A stretch of DNA of 64,000 bases from Dryas octopetala (taxonomy: Eukaryota; Streptophyta; Magnoliopsida; Rosales; Rosaceae). Under the pieces are notes generated by a model. The model did not search any database, had not been told where the DNA came from, and saw nothing but the letters and a program-made list of their open reading frames with translations. Positions 10,631 through 22,700 of the stretch are shown one piece after another. The DNA is taken from positions 14,756,001 through 14,820,000 of the forward strand of contig OY992838.1 of the NCBI GenBank assembly GCA_963921425.1. The letters are read 5' to 3'. The first letter of the stretch is position 1, and each line of letters starts with the position of its first letter. Made by a program: the position numbers and the translations under genes.

Positions 10631-12622
10631 AGGTCAGACTTAAGACTCAATCGCTCCTTTACTGTTATTTGGCTGGTGTTTTAAATTTTTTGTTCTTAAA
10701 TTTGTTTATTAGTGTTGAATAAATTAGTTTAATCCTGATCATTGTTCTTAGGGAAATTAGTTTGCTGATATTTTCTTATGCTAGATAACAAATTAGTTTT
10801 CATATAAAATTAGTTAGTTTTATATGTTTTTTAATTATAAAATTTATTAGGTAGTTTGTATGTAGATTAGTTAGTTTGTTAGTTTTTAAATATAAACTTT
10901 AGTTTAATTACAAAATGTAGATTAATTAGTTTGAGAAATATAATTTATTTATAAGGTGGAAGGCGATGGAGTCAGCTCTCGATGATGTAGTTCAGCCATC
11001 CTCGAGTACTGGGAGCCCCTCTATGCCACGGAGGGCCCGTCGATCTCACCGCTCTAGTCAGGTCACCGCCGCTTCCGCTTCATCTACTGCGACGTCATCC
11101 ACTGCGACGAGGGGACCATGTAGTGGGTTGAAGTCCTCTCTGATCGTGCGCAGTACTGGGGGATTCCAGTCATGTGTGTGCAAAACTGCCGACGATCATT
11201 AGATCCTAACGTTCTAGCTGGTGTTTTAAATTTTTCAGGTCAGACTTAAGACTCAATCGCTCCTTTAATGTTATTTGGCTGGTGTTTTAAATTTTTTGTT
11301 CTTAAATTTGTTTATTAGTGTTGAATAAATTAGTTTAATCCTGATCATTGTTCTTAGGGAAATTAGTTTGCTGATATTTTCTTATGCTAGATAACAAATT
11401 AGTTTTCATATAAAATTAGTTAGTTTTATATGTTTTTTAATTATAAAATTTATTAGGTAGTTTGTATGTAGATTAGTTAGTTTGTTAGTTTTTAAATATA
11501 AACTTTAGTTTAATTACAAAATGTAGATTAATTAGTTTGAGAAATATAATTTATTTATAAGGTGGAAGGCGATGGAGTCAGCTCTCGATGATGTAGTTCA
11601 GCCATCCTCGAGTACTGGGAGCCCCTCTATGCCACGGAGGGCCCGTCGATCTCACCGCTCTAGTCAGGTCACCGCCGCTTCCGCTTCATCTACTGCGACG
11701 TCATCCACTGCGACGAGGGGACCATGTAGTGGGTTGAAGTCCTCTCTGATCGTGCGCAGTACTGGGGGATTCCAGTCATGTGTGTGCAAAACTGCCGACG
11801 ATCATTAGATCCTAACGTTCTGGCTGGTGTTTTAAATTTTTCAGGTCAGACTTAAGACTCAATCGCTCCTTTAATGTTATTTGGCTGGTGTTTTAAATTT
11901 TTTGTTCTTAAATTTGTTTATTAGTGTTGAATAAATTAGTTTAATCCTGATCATTGTTCTTAGGGAAATTAGTTTGCTGATATTTTCTTATGCTAGATAA
12001 CAAATTAGTTTTCATATAAAATTAGTTAGTTTTATATGTTTTTTAATTATAAAATTTATTAGGTAGTTTGTATGTAGATTAGTTAGTTTGTTAGTTTTTA
12101 AATATAAACTTTAGTTTAATTACAAAATGTAGATTAATTAGTTTGAGAAATATAATTTATTTATAAGGTGGAAGGCGATGGAGTCAGCTCTCGATGATGT
12201 AGTTCAGCCATCCTCGAGTACTGGGAGCCCCTTTATGCCACGGAGGGCCCGTCGATCTCACCGCTCTAGTCAGGTCACCGCCGCTTCCGCTTCATCTACT
12301 GCGACGTCATCCACTGCGACGAGGGGACCATGTAGTGGGTTGAAGTCCTCTCTGATCGTGCGCAGTACTGGGGGATTCCAGTCATGTGTGTGCAAAACTG
12401 CCGACGATCATTAGATCCTCGAGTACTGGGAGCCCCTCTATGCCACGGAGGGCCCGTCGATCTCACCGCTCTAGTCAGGTCACAGCCGCTTTCGCTTCAT
12501 CTACTGTGACGTCATCCACTGCGACGAGGGGACCATGTAGTGGGTTGAAGTCCTCTCTGATCGTGCGCAGTACTGGGGGATTCCAGTCATGTGTGTGCAA
12601 AACTGCCGACGATCATTAGATC
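10631..12622 (+). repeat. 606-bp tandem triplication plus 210-bp partial unit
   Basis: Three units start near 10631, 11237 and 11843, with a partial fourth from about 12413 to 12622. The units differ at only a few positions (for example CCCCTCTATG against CCCCTTTATG, CTAGCTGG against CTGGCTGG). Each carries ATGGAGTCAGCTCTCGATG, an intron-like AT-rich part and an exon-like end (WVEVLSDRAQYWGIPVMC) preceded by a CATGTAG acceptor. The element has thus amplified an exon of its own gene very recently. Confidence 0.9.
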
Positions 12623-13890
12623 CTAACGTTGACAGTTTGTTCTCGCACGATGTGGGGGCTATTATCCGTGCCGAGTGCGCCATGGTTGCAACCACTTGGA
12701 AAAAATTGCCGGCAGAGATTCAACACAAAGTGATTCGCTCCATCTCAGTGAGTATATAGCTCAATAATTAATTCAAAACGATAAATTTGATCATTCATAA
12801 CAATTTAATATTTTTTTCAGGTTAACTTTGACATTCAGATGGATGATCCCCTCACCGTCACGTACATGACAGATTTACTCATCAAGTCCTACAGGCAGTG
12901 GAAGCATGAACTACACGTGCATTTCAAGGGATTTTCGTCGGCAATTGAGACATTGGCGAACCCCCCTATGGAGTTGGTAGAGCGATCTGACCAGTGGCTT
13001 TTTTTGTGCAATCATTTCATGAGCCTGTCGTTTTTGGTACGTTTTATCATTTTAAGACTTTAAAAAATCGATTATTGTTTTGTTATTCTATTATTGGATA
13101 TATACACTAACACATTTATAATTTGCTTAATATTTAACAGAATAAGTCGGTCGCCAATGCCAGAAACCGGAAAGGGAAGCCGTTTAACCATCATAGTGGT
13201 CCGACGCCCATCTCATATCGGGTGGAGTCACGACGCCGGGTACGTCATTATTTAATTTAATACATATATATTCTGTAATATTGTTTGGGTCTGTGACAAA
13301 ATTATTTTCTTTTTCAGCGTGGGTCGTAATTCCCGGAGATAGACACTTTCGGGGATATCTATGTTCATCCCGGTTGTGATGTGGCCAAGGCAAAACATGT
13401 TAGTTTTTTATATTTTAATTTTTTTCACAATTTTTTATATTTATTTTTCTAATTGGTTACTTGTATATATAACATTTTGAAGAATGAGATGGTGGCCAAC
13501 TCGAGAATATATTTGGAGAGCTTGGCCGAGCAGCACCCTCCGGGTACTCCGTTGGAGTCGATTCCAGTACCCGATCCCGATGTCGGACTTCGTATTATGA
13601 TAGACTCATTGGGTGTTAGGCCTGGTAAGGAAATACGCGGCATGGGATATGGGCGGATTCGTGATGTTGGATCCTCGTCTTCGTCTTCATCTTCTTCTCA
13701 GCCATCTGCAGTCGTCGCAGGGTTGTCCGCTCAAGTGAAGAAGTTGCAGGAGGACTTATGAGCTGAGAAAGCGGAGAAGGAGGCGTTGTATGCTGCATTG
13801 ACCAAGGCGATACCTGGGTTTATCCCGCCACTATCTTCTCATCAACCTCCGTCAGATATGAATGATGATGATGCTACTGGTTTAGAATAG
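12541..13890 (+). pseudogene. En/Spm-type (Transposase_24-like) gene, broken
   Basis: Exons predicted at 12541-12747, 12821-13036, 13141-13239, 13318-13398 and 13483-13890, all with GT-AG borders and consistent phase. The translation (KLPAEIQHKVIRSISVNFDI, QWLFLCNHFMSLSF, NARNRKGKPFNHHSG, then a Ser run and a short coiled-coil-like AEKAEKEALYAAL) follows the plant Ptta/En/Spm protein pattern. Two in-frame nonsense codons, TAA at 13327 and TGA at 13759, break it. The upstream start probably lies in the tandem units. In such elements this product would act in DNA binding or transposition control; here it is non-functional as read. Confidence 0.75.
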
Positions 13891-14079
13891 ATTGACCATT
13901 AGGGTTATTACTACTTTGTATGAAATTATAATTTTGCTAATTTGTGTTAATAAAAATTTATTAAATAAAAAAACTTATAATTGTGTTAATTTGTGTTCTA
14001 TTATATAGGTTTTGCATAAAAAGGAAAAAAAAAAAAGTAAAAAAAAAAATTTAAAAAAATAATAATTAAGAAAATATTT

Positions 14080-14345
14080 GGGAGACGAATATTTTCGTCA
14101 CCCAAAGTCGCATAAGCTGACAAAGGCATAAGTTCGTCGCCCAAAGTTAACTTAGGAGACGAGTTTGGTTCGTCTCCCCATGCATCTCTGGGAGACGAAA
14201 ATAATAGATTCGTCGCCCAAGACTTTGGGCGTCATGGTTTGGGCGACAAAATTCTCGACGAAGCTGTTTCGTCGCCCATAAGTTTGGGCGACGAAATTTG
14301 ACTTTGGGCGACAAAACAGGTTCGTCACCTAAAGTGTTTTTTCTT
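14080..14345. repeat. Right subterminal repeats (GGGCGACGAA)
   Basis: Seven or more copies of GGCGACGAA or TTCGTCGCC, some mutated to GGAGACGAA, end next to the terminal repeat. They mirror the left-end cluster. Confidence 0.65.
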
Positions 14346-14351
14346 GTAGTG

Positions 14352-15360
14352 ATTGGTGTCATAAAATGGGGTGACAATTGGGCTAACAGAAGAAGCTAGG
14401 GACAGAGATACCGGTAACTGGAAGAGGTAACTCTAGTTGAAGAAGGGAGTTAGCCGGCTGGCTGAGGTAACTCTGCTTGCCGAGGGGAAAACGCTCTTAT
14501 TTTATAGTTCTTTCAAAGATTGTTCCTTCCAAAAAACAGGACCTATTCTCTATCTTGTAGTGGAAGTACGTGCTCCTCCCTAATTCCTATTCCCTTACTC
14601 TAACAAGTTAGCAAGTAAACTCCCTGGCCTCTCCCTATGTGTTATATAATCAAATTGAGGACATGAAAATATGAAATGAGATTAGCATAGAATAGAGCTT
14701 AGTATCCTATGGTCCAAGGTAGTAATTACAATGGGATGGCCTAAGGGGGGTGTATTCAATTGGGATGTAAAAGATAAATAGGTCAATTTTTACGTCTCTA
14801 CATATTACATCGATATATCAATCCACCTAATCTTTGAAATGTGAAAAATGTCGAGTGGGCCAGGTATTGATTTCTCTTCCATGTTCTTACCAAACGTGGG
14901 AATAGGGGATGTAAATCATAAATAGGTCAATTTTTAGGTCTCTAAATGTTACATCAATCCACCTAATCTTTGAAATGTGAAAAACGTTGAGTGGACAAGA
15001 AATTGATTTCTTTTCCCTGTACTTACCAAACGTGGGAATGAGATTTCTTATTCCCAGGCCTCCAAAATTTGAAATGGCCCATAAGGGTGAAGTGGATCCC
15101 CATCTATGTATCAAACCAATGTAGCTTGCGGTCCTACAATTATCTGTTGTAAAATGTGGTCTATCGATTAAGACAGGATGTCAAATAATCAAATAAAGGA
15201 CATGGATTTTTCGTTTCTTTTTACTACTGCAAATTGTGTTATATAATCAAATAGAGGACATGGAAATTAATATGAAATAAGATTAGCAAAGAATAGAGAT
15301 TAGTATCCTATGGTCCAAGGTAGTAATTACAATAGGCTGACCTAAGGGGGGTGTATTCAA
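14352..15360. repeat. Degenerate repeat array, part 1
   Basis: It contains copies of a unit that also fills 39344-41930. Marker words are GTATCCTATGGTCCAAGGTAG, GGGGGGTGTATTCAATT, AATAGGTCAATTTTTA and ATCTATGTATCAAACCAATG. The start parallels the sequence next to 39985-40250. Short minus-strand frames here are chance translations. Confidence 0.75.
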
Positions 15361-15570
15361 TTGAGATTCTAAGGCCCATTTGGATTCTTAAATTTGAATT
15401 TGAATTTCAAATAAATACATGCACATTTGATACCTATGTATTTAAAATCTTTAGATTTGAAATTATGTTCTTTGGATAAAAATTTTAAATGTGAGGATTT
15501 CATTTTTTTTTTCAAATATTTAGCAATTTTGGATAAATATATAAAAATAGACAATAGAATACAAATACAA

Positions 15571-15660
15571 GTTTGGTTTAGTTTGTTGGGATATTACTTG
15601 TCTGTATAAGGTTGAGGGCTGAAACCCCAACAACCACACTTTGTCTCTATTTTTTAGAAA
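15571..15660 (+). mobile_element. SINE-like sequence
   Basis: TTTAGTTTGTTGGGATATTA (A-box-like) and GGGCTGAAACCCC (B-box-like) resemble a tRNA-derived SINE head. A better-preserved copy lies at 42150-42240 (GGCTTAGTTGGTTGGGATA and GGGCTCAAACCCC). Confidence 0.45.
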
Positions 15661-17120
15661 ACAAATCATGGATCCAAACATGAGGATTTGTTTTTGGGGA
15701 GCCCTAATCCAAGTCCCCCCAATGAAATAACTCCATCCAAATGGATCCTAATGGACTTTAAGAGAATTTGAAAATTCATATACAAATATAGGTGTATTTC
15801 ATTCAGAATTTTAAATATTTGTATTTGATTTTAAAGGATTTCATTAAGTGGTGGATTTTGTTCAAAAAACAAAGACTATGAGAATTTCAACCTTTCCCCC
15901 TCAAATTTTGATGGATTTTATGAAAATAAAAAAAGAATCTATAGAATCCATAAATTCTGCAAAAATTTATAACTCCGTTAAAATTCATGTGCCAAACGAC
16001 TAAACAGATGGCTAGCATGGACCACTTTTTCCATATAATTTAATCACCTTGCGAGATCTCTCTTCTCCTGTTCTCCAACAATTCTTTCTCCATCTTTTCC
16101 TTTGCTTGTGAGCAGAAAAAGAACACCATGAGCACTCAAACAGTGACCAAAATTCCGGTGGTAGATTTCTCCAAATCAGAGGACTTCTGGAAGCCAGGGA
16201 CAAGTTCATGGCATTCAGCTCGCAGAGAAGTTTGTCATGCACTCGAAGAGTTTTGTTGTTTCATTGCAATCCTGTCCAACAAAGTCTCTTAATTTGGAGC
16301 TTCACAACACTTTGTTTGGTACATTGAGAGAGATGTTTGATTTCCCCACAGAAATCGAAGCCCAACATACTTACCAAGACAAGCCTTTTGCTGGCTATTT
16401 TACTAAGAACCCTTCCTATGAAGCCATGTTCCTTGATAATGTTTCAAACCCTGAAGAACTTCAGAGATTCTCACATATTTTTTGGCCCAACGGAAACTAT
16501 CAGTTTCGGTATACTTTTCAAAACATATGTTCTTGGATTGTTCATTTCAATTCTTGTCTAGCTAATTCTTGTTTTTTTTTTTTTTTTGTGCCTACAGTGA
16601 CAGTGTTGATATGCATATGAAAGTGGTGGCAGAACTAAATGAAGTTGTGACGAGAATGGTATTCGAGAACTATGGTGTAGAGAAGTATCATGATGATCAC
16701 ATTCAATCGACTTTTTACGCTCTCAAATTATTAAAATACAAAGAACCCAAGAAAGGTGAAAGTGTGAGTCTAGTTAGTCATACAGACAAGAGCTTTTCCA
16801 CCATTCTCTGTCAAAATCATGTCAATGGTTTGGAGGTAAATACAAAGGATGATCAATGGATATGTGTTGATCTTCCACCTTCATCTTTCGTATTCCTAGC
16901 AAGTGATGTATTTCAGGTACGTATGTTTATGCCATAATTTTTCATTTAATATAACTATATGTATATTTGTACTGCATTCACCACTAAAATATATATGTAT
17001 ATATCACATGTCTCACATACATACTTAATATAAGTGAGTTGCAACTCTGAAAATCCCACTTAATTATAATTAAGCCCACACTCCTCTTTTTATTTAATAG
17101 ATGAAAAATCAATTTGCTAA

Positions 17121-17207
17121 TTTTTTTTTTTTTTTTGAGTTGGAGGGAAGGGGATCAAACTTGGGTGAATTGTGGGTAATTGTACGGCCCTTTCAACTAA
17201 CCTACCC
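17121..17207 (-). mobile_element. SINE-like insertion in intron 2 (copy 2)
   Basis: Orthologous to 5579-5672: T-run, then GGGATCAAACTTGGG and CCCTTTCAACTA, which read as B- and A-box-like on the minus strand. Confidence 0.5.
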
Positions 17208-18093
17208 AACAACTACATTAATTCTCTAGCTTGATGATGAAATTCACATGTGAAACCAATTTAATTGATCGGCATCCCTTGTAGATCAGTTGAGGTGATT
17301 ATTTATAGTGTGAATTACGTATTATTTAACAAGCTAGGATAGTGTTATTGGCACTCCAAAAGGTCATCCTAGCCTGCACTTCAATATGTACAAATTTTCT
17401 CTTATGTTTTTTTAAAAATTGGACTACATGCTGGATGACTTTTTTGTAGTGCCAATAACACTGTCCTTTAACAATTATCAATTAGCTATTTGTCTAATTA
17501 TATTTCTATCTACTTTATGGAAGAGTTTCCAAGTTCTAATCTCTCATTCTCATAAAACACAAATATTTTTAATTACTAAAAATTTTGAAAGAAATTTTTT
17601 GTCCCACCAGTGTTTATCCATCCTTTGATCTTCTTCTATTTTTTTCAACACCATGCACTCCATGATTGTGATACTTTTTTTTCTTTCACATTTTTCTACC
17701 TGAGTAAGAGGTGATGAAAGCATTGGTATATATACCTCAAAAGGAGGTTGGTGATATTTCTCTCAAAGTGAAGGCTTACTTTGTTTAATTTTTTTGTATT
17801 TGAGTGTTTATATGTTGATATTCATAATTGATAACAATTTTTTTTTTTAATTGAATGTATGAATCATGAAATTTCATCAATTAAAATTAACATTCAAAAT
17901 TAGAAGTAATAAATGCCTCAAATCATGGATCTTTAAATATTGCTCAAATTGGAGCAATGACATCTTTTGTAAATATCTACATATTTATGCCTAAGACATT
18001 ATCTGACGTGGAAAAAAAAAAATTCACACACATTTATTTACCTATTGGGCCTACTATAAAATAGGGTATTCAAAATGGTCTTATATCTAAAAA

Positions 18094-18124
<31 letters not shown>

Positions 18125-18524
18125 GAGGAGTGCTCTAAAGCTAACCAGTTAGCAAGTTAATACGAAGCTAACCATGCTTTTGGGCACACCACATAACTAA
18201 TCTCATAATCCGAACCATCAATTATTTAGGCCCTACTTCAAAGATCATCAATGCAAAAAATAACTAAATCAAAAATCATGTAGTCATCTAATTGAAATCA
18301 AATAAATAGACGATCAGTATTTTCAATAAAAGCATAAAAATAGTTGTTATTATAATCAAATGGCTAAATGACTTCAGATTTTGGAGATCTTTTACAGAAA
18401 TGATCTTTGAAGTAGGGCCTAAAAAATAAACGGTTTGGATTTTGAGATTATATTGTGAAATGGGCTTAACATGGTGGTTAGCTTTATATTAACTTACTAA
18501 GCAGTTAGTTTTAGAGCATTCTTG
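18125..18524. mobile_element. Foldback MITE in an AT microsatellite
   Basis: About 400 bp, absent from copy 1. The left arm has GCTCTAAAGCTAACCAGTTA and the right arm, complemented, has GCTCTAAAACTAACTGCTTA. Inner arms also pair (GGCCCTACTTCAAAGATCAT with ATGATCTTTGAAGTAGGGCC). It sits in a (TA)n tract, so the target duplication is unreadable. Confidence 0.75.
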
Positions 18525-18649
18525 ATATATATATATATATATATCATTGGGGGCGTATCTGTGACATTCTATTTTTGACACAAGTTTTCAATAAGGCACA
18601 CTCCATATATGATTTCAACGATCACTACAAGAAAAACCTTCATATATAT

Positions 18650-19260
18650 CAGTGATAAACCGATATCTATTTAGGTTTCCAACCGATATAATGCGTGCCG
18701 ATATCTATTCTCCCATATTACATATCGGTTATTCACTGATGTCTATATTATATTAGATATCGTATTTGTTTGATAATCCGATATGATATACCATCATTGT
18801 TATCAGATATTAATGATTTCTGATATCTTAAAAACTACATTCCGATATGTAAGATACTTATGATATCGTCTTGGGACTTAAAATCAGATATAAAATGAGT
18901 ATAGCATATCGGTTTTGTAATTAAAATCTGATATAAAAGATGTATAACATATCCGTTTCGTTATTAAAATCTGATATAAATTATTTATAGCATATCGGTT
19001 TTTCAATTAAAATCTGATATAAAAGATGTATAGCATATCGGTTTTGCAATTAAAATATGATATAAAAGGTGTATAAAATATCGGTTTTGAAAGTAAAATC
19101 TGATATAAAAGGTGTATAACATATCGGTTTTGAAAGTAAAATCTGATATAAAAGGTGTATAACATATCGGTTTTGAAAGTAAAATCTGATATAAAAGGTG
19201 TATAACATATCGGTTTTGCAATTAAAATCTGATATAAAAATATTATTTAGATATCGGTTT
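18650..19260. repeat. Left subterminal repeats of the CACTA element
   Basis: About eight units of 43-44 bp (18900-19250) with the core CATATCGGTTTT and AAAATCTGATATAAAA, preceded by irregular copies of GATATC and CCGATAT words. Fewer copies lie at the right end (30370-30560). They are candidate transposase-binding sites. Ile/Tyr-rich minus-strand frames across them are chance translations. Confidence 0.8.
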
Positions 19261-19722
19261 TTTTTTAAAAAAAATGATGTTGAAACTTCATTCCTTATCG
19301 TTGCATTTTTACATAATCTGATATGCAATAGGCTTCTGATATTGATAAAAACTAATTGGTAAATATCCATCCACTGAACAATTACTAAGCTTCTACACCA
19401 TAATTCAACTTAAATTCTTTCATTCATATAAATGAATCCAACATCCAAACTCAGTAATGAAGTTAACAAAATAAGATTACAAATCCATATAGACTTATGG
19501 ATAGCCCTCATCATTTATACCCCAAAATCACTATCCATCTCTAGCTAGCTAGATCCTAATTAAACACATGCCAACATGTACAAAAATAATGAAGGCATAA
19601 CAGTGCAATTCAGCTAGGCCTAAATTCTGCCTATACAAAAGATTTGAATGTGAACTAGCTAGTATATATCTTCATATCTACAACAAAATGCTCAAAAAGT
19701 TACCAAAAACATGCATGTTAGT

Positions 19723-22700
19723 CTAAATAAAATGCATGGAAACATAATCTCCCCATTCAACCCGGACTTCATCTATTTGTTCTTGTGTGTAACTGCTCCT
19801 CCTGCTCTTCAGGTTACTCCACTGAAAAACAAGAAAGAAAAGTGCATTCAGCAAGGATCCCAAAGGGCATTAAAAAAAAATAGGCCAAAAGCATGAATAA
19901 GATTGCAGCAAGTATTGAATTTAGATGGCTGCAATCTTATGTAAGTTATATATCATCTAAATTCAATACTTGCTGATATATAAGTTATATATATTGAATT
20001 CAGATGGCCTACATTTCGTGCATTCAGCAAGGGCTTTCAAATGGCTGCACATATATATGATTCAAAAAATGGATCATGCAAGTATAAATGAGTAGTCACA
20101 GTATCAGCCTAGCTAGAGTTCAGCAATAATGCAAGTAAAAAATAATGGAAATAGAATAGAAATGCAGACCATCAACCTAAACACACTCTTTAATGCACAC
20201 AGCACCAACCCAAACACACATACACAGAAAAAATTAAAAAGATGCAAAGCCAGAAAACAAAGTCTTAAAAACCAGCAACAAAGTCTTAAAAACCAGCAAC
20301 AAAGTCCTAGCTAGGCCATCCCTTACTCTATGTAATTCCCTTTTACAAGTTTCCCAAGTTAGAACTGTACAAAGGATAGCACAATATACCAGTCAACTGC
20401 CCCAATAGGAGTAAGTATTCTAACCTGCGACTCATATGCAAGGGTTGTGTCCTCAACTATTTCCTTCATGTACCTCATGACATAATATCCACATTCAACA
20501 CCACCTGGTTGTTTAGGACACTACAGACAAGCAAAGGAAATTACATAGAGTTATACTTAATTAAATTAGTCCAATGTGTAAGACATAGAAACTTAAAGAC
20601 TTAAGTAATACATAGACACTTACATAGAGATGCTTCCAAGTTGGTGATTTCGGACCTTTCCTTCCCGTAACCCCATTAAATTGTCTAATAGCACTAGTTC
20701 AGACAAAATATCAATTTAAGTTATATATCACAATTTAATATACAATCCATATTATGTAAGATGGTACATATTAATAGACACTTACGTGTTCACGACATCC
20801 ATCCAGCCTGGGTTACTGGTTTGTCTTGGAAGAGGGTCCATGATGTGGACCACGTCCTTTTCTTCACTAATGATTGTCAAAATCCAATGGTTACTGTCAA
20901 ATTGAACGATAATTAGCGAAAGAAATACACATGAGCATAAAACTAGCATTAAAACATCAACCAGTCAAGGGATACCCAGCATTGAATGGCACTAAAAAGA
21001 CACGATCGCATTTTCCTTGCTGGAACCTATCTGCTAGGTAGGTTGATCTCCGCTCTGGGTTTCCAGCTCCCACAGAGATGCGTGCCGGGTCCACCAAACC
21101 AACCATGTCAGTCATGTTTGATTCGATCAGCCTATCGTACAGGTGCCTATCAATGTTTTTACAATGCATGTGTATCAGAAACAGTTCAAGTTGAGAAATA
21201 GTTGAATAAATTAATGCATGTGGTTGAAAGAGTACAATTACCTCATGTACACAACTAAGCATGTGGCTGAAAGTTCTTTCATCTCCAATAAGCTAGTAAT
21301 ATCCTCTTTTAATATATAAAGTCTTCGGACATCTCCAAAGACTTCTGGCTCCACTTCACTACTCATGACTTTGCCACTAGCGACCATTGTTTCCGTTGCA
21401 AATCGATACAACAACTTGCATTGCTTCGGGACATGTTTTTCGGCTGCTTCCTTCTTGAATAGCTCCTTCACCATGGCAGGAACCTGCTTTGTCTGTTTAT
21501 AGGGTATCAAAGATAAACAAGAGCTTGTTAGTGATTTACTAAGACAAAGACACATCAGGCATATTGGAATTATGACCATAACTTTCTTGCGTAGCTGTGG
21601 ATTTATTTTTCATTCATTTGGCAGATAATGGTATGCTGAATTGTGATAATTTGATTGGTCTCACTTATTTTTAATTAAAGAAGCAAAATTAATCTAAAAC
21701 CAAAATTAAAAATTAAATAAAAGAAGAAAAATTGATTGGAAAAGCATTGAGCTCTTCCCCCTTTCTCTCCCCCTCCCTGCTGTGCAGTCTGGTTTTTCTT
21801 GTAGTTATTCATTTGTCTTCTTCCTCATATTTTCTTTTCTTGTTCTCAAAGCTGCTATTAGTTGGAATAATAGTAATGATGATGCATATAGAAAGTTAAA
21901 CACAAAGCATAATATGAACTTTATTCAATTAGGAACAATCATGTGCAAAGATAGATAATAGTACTTTTGATAATGATTCTAATACTGAAAATATCATGTT
22001 CTTTCTGTTTTTATTTTTACCCCAAATCTGTCTAGCTTCTTCCTCTTTTTATTTTGCTTATTATTTTTTTTTAGTAACACCCACTCTGTCTTAATGTCTC
22101 TATACTTCAACCAACTATGAACTACCATCTCTTTTTCTCATCACAAATATGTTCTAAATATTATGATGAGTTGTCCATGCTGGTTGGTGGAGATTCTAGA
22201 GAATGCTTTATGGTTCTATTTTAAAGCTAGTATGGAGGTTGCTAGCTAGTGTGGGCCCCCAGGGGATGAACCTCCCATTTATTTGCAAGCCCTTTTATAA
22301 CGACTAAGGAGCTACTAGCTAGCACCCAAATTGGAAGCTTGCATGAATCAACTTAGAGTCTGCCTCCTGTGTGCTCTGATTTGGGTTGCATTCTTCTTGT
22401 AGTGTTGGAATTGCTTGTTGAATTTGAGGTGAAAGGAAAAGCAATGCATGGCAGGGGAGCATGCAAACACAGATCATATGCAGCTGTCTAATACATGTTT
22501 AGCATTTTGATTTGCCACAATTGGCTTCATATACTTTGGATAGGGAATACTAGAATAATTAAAAGCATAAAGAGTAATGAAATGACCTCAAAAACTGAAC
22601 TTCAAGTAATTGGCATAGATGACAAAACTGGACATAATTATATGTCTTGGAAAGGTCAATAAGTACTCAAATATTTCGGTAAGAAAAAACAGACTAGCAG

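Larger units (their letters stand above)
8764..14350 (+). mobile_element. Defective CACTA (En/Spm) element, about 5.6 kb
   Basis: The left end CACTACAAGAAAAA and the right end TTTTTCTTGTAGT are inverted repeats of the CACTA class. GAT precedes the left end, and GAT at 14351-14353 follows if the last base of the right end is counted in the duplication, so the 3-bp duplication is plausible but one base is ambiguous. Both subterminal regions are packed with GGGCGACGAA and TTCGTCGCCC repeats. The interior has a GC-rich tandem array, a CT-rich leader, a 606-bp triplication and a broken En/Spm-type gene, but no TNP2-type transposase, so it cannot move by itself. Confidence 0.8.

Noticed and set aside
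10966-12414. Three identical 78-codon frames starting MESALDDVV
   Set aside because: They lie in the tandem units; the family-like frame at the unit end is a different one (WVEVLSDRAQ), so the 78-codon frames are at most a partial first exon and are not called as genes.
18900-19250. CRISPR-like regular repeats of 43-44 bp
   Set aside because: Continuous degenerate tandem repeats without unique spacers, inside a plant transposon end.
19003-19370. Ile/Tyr-rich minus-strand frames
   Set aside because: Translation of the 43-bp subterminal repeats of the CACTA element.
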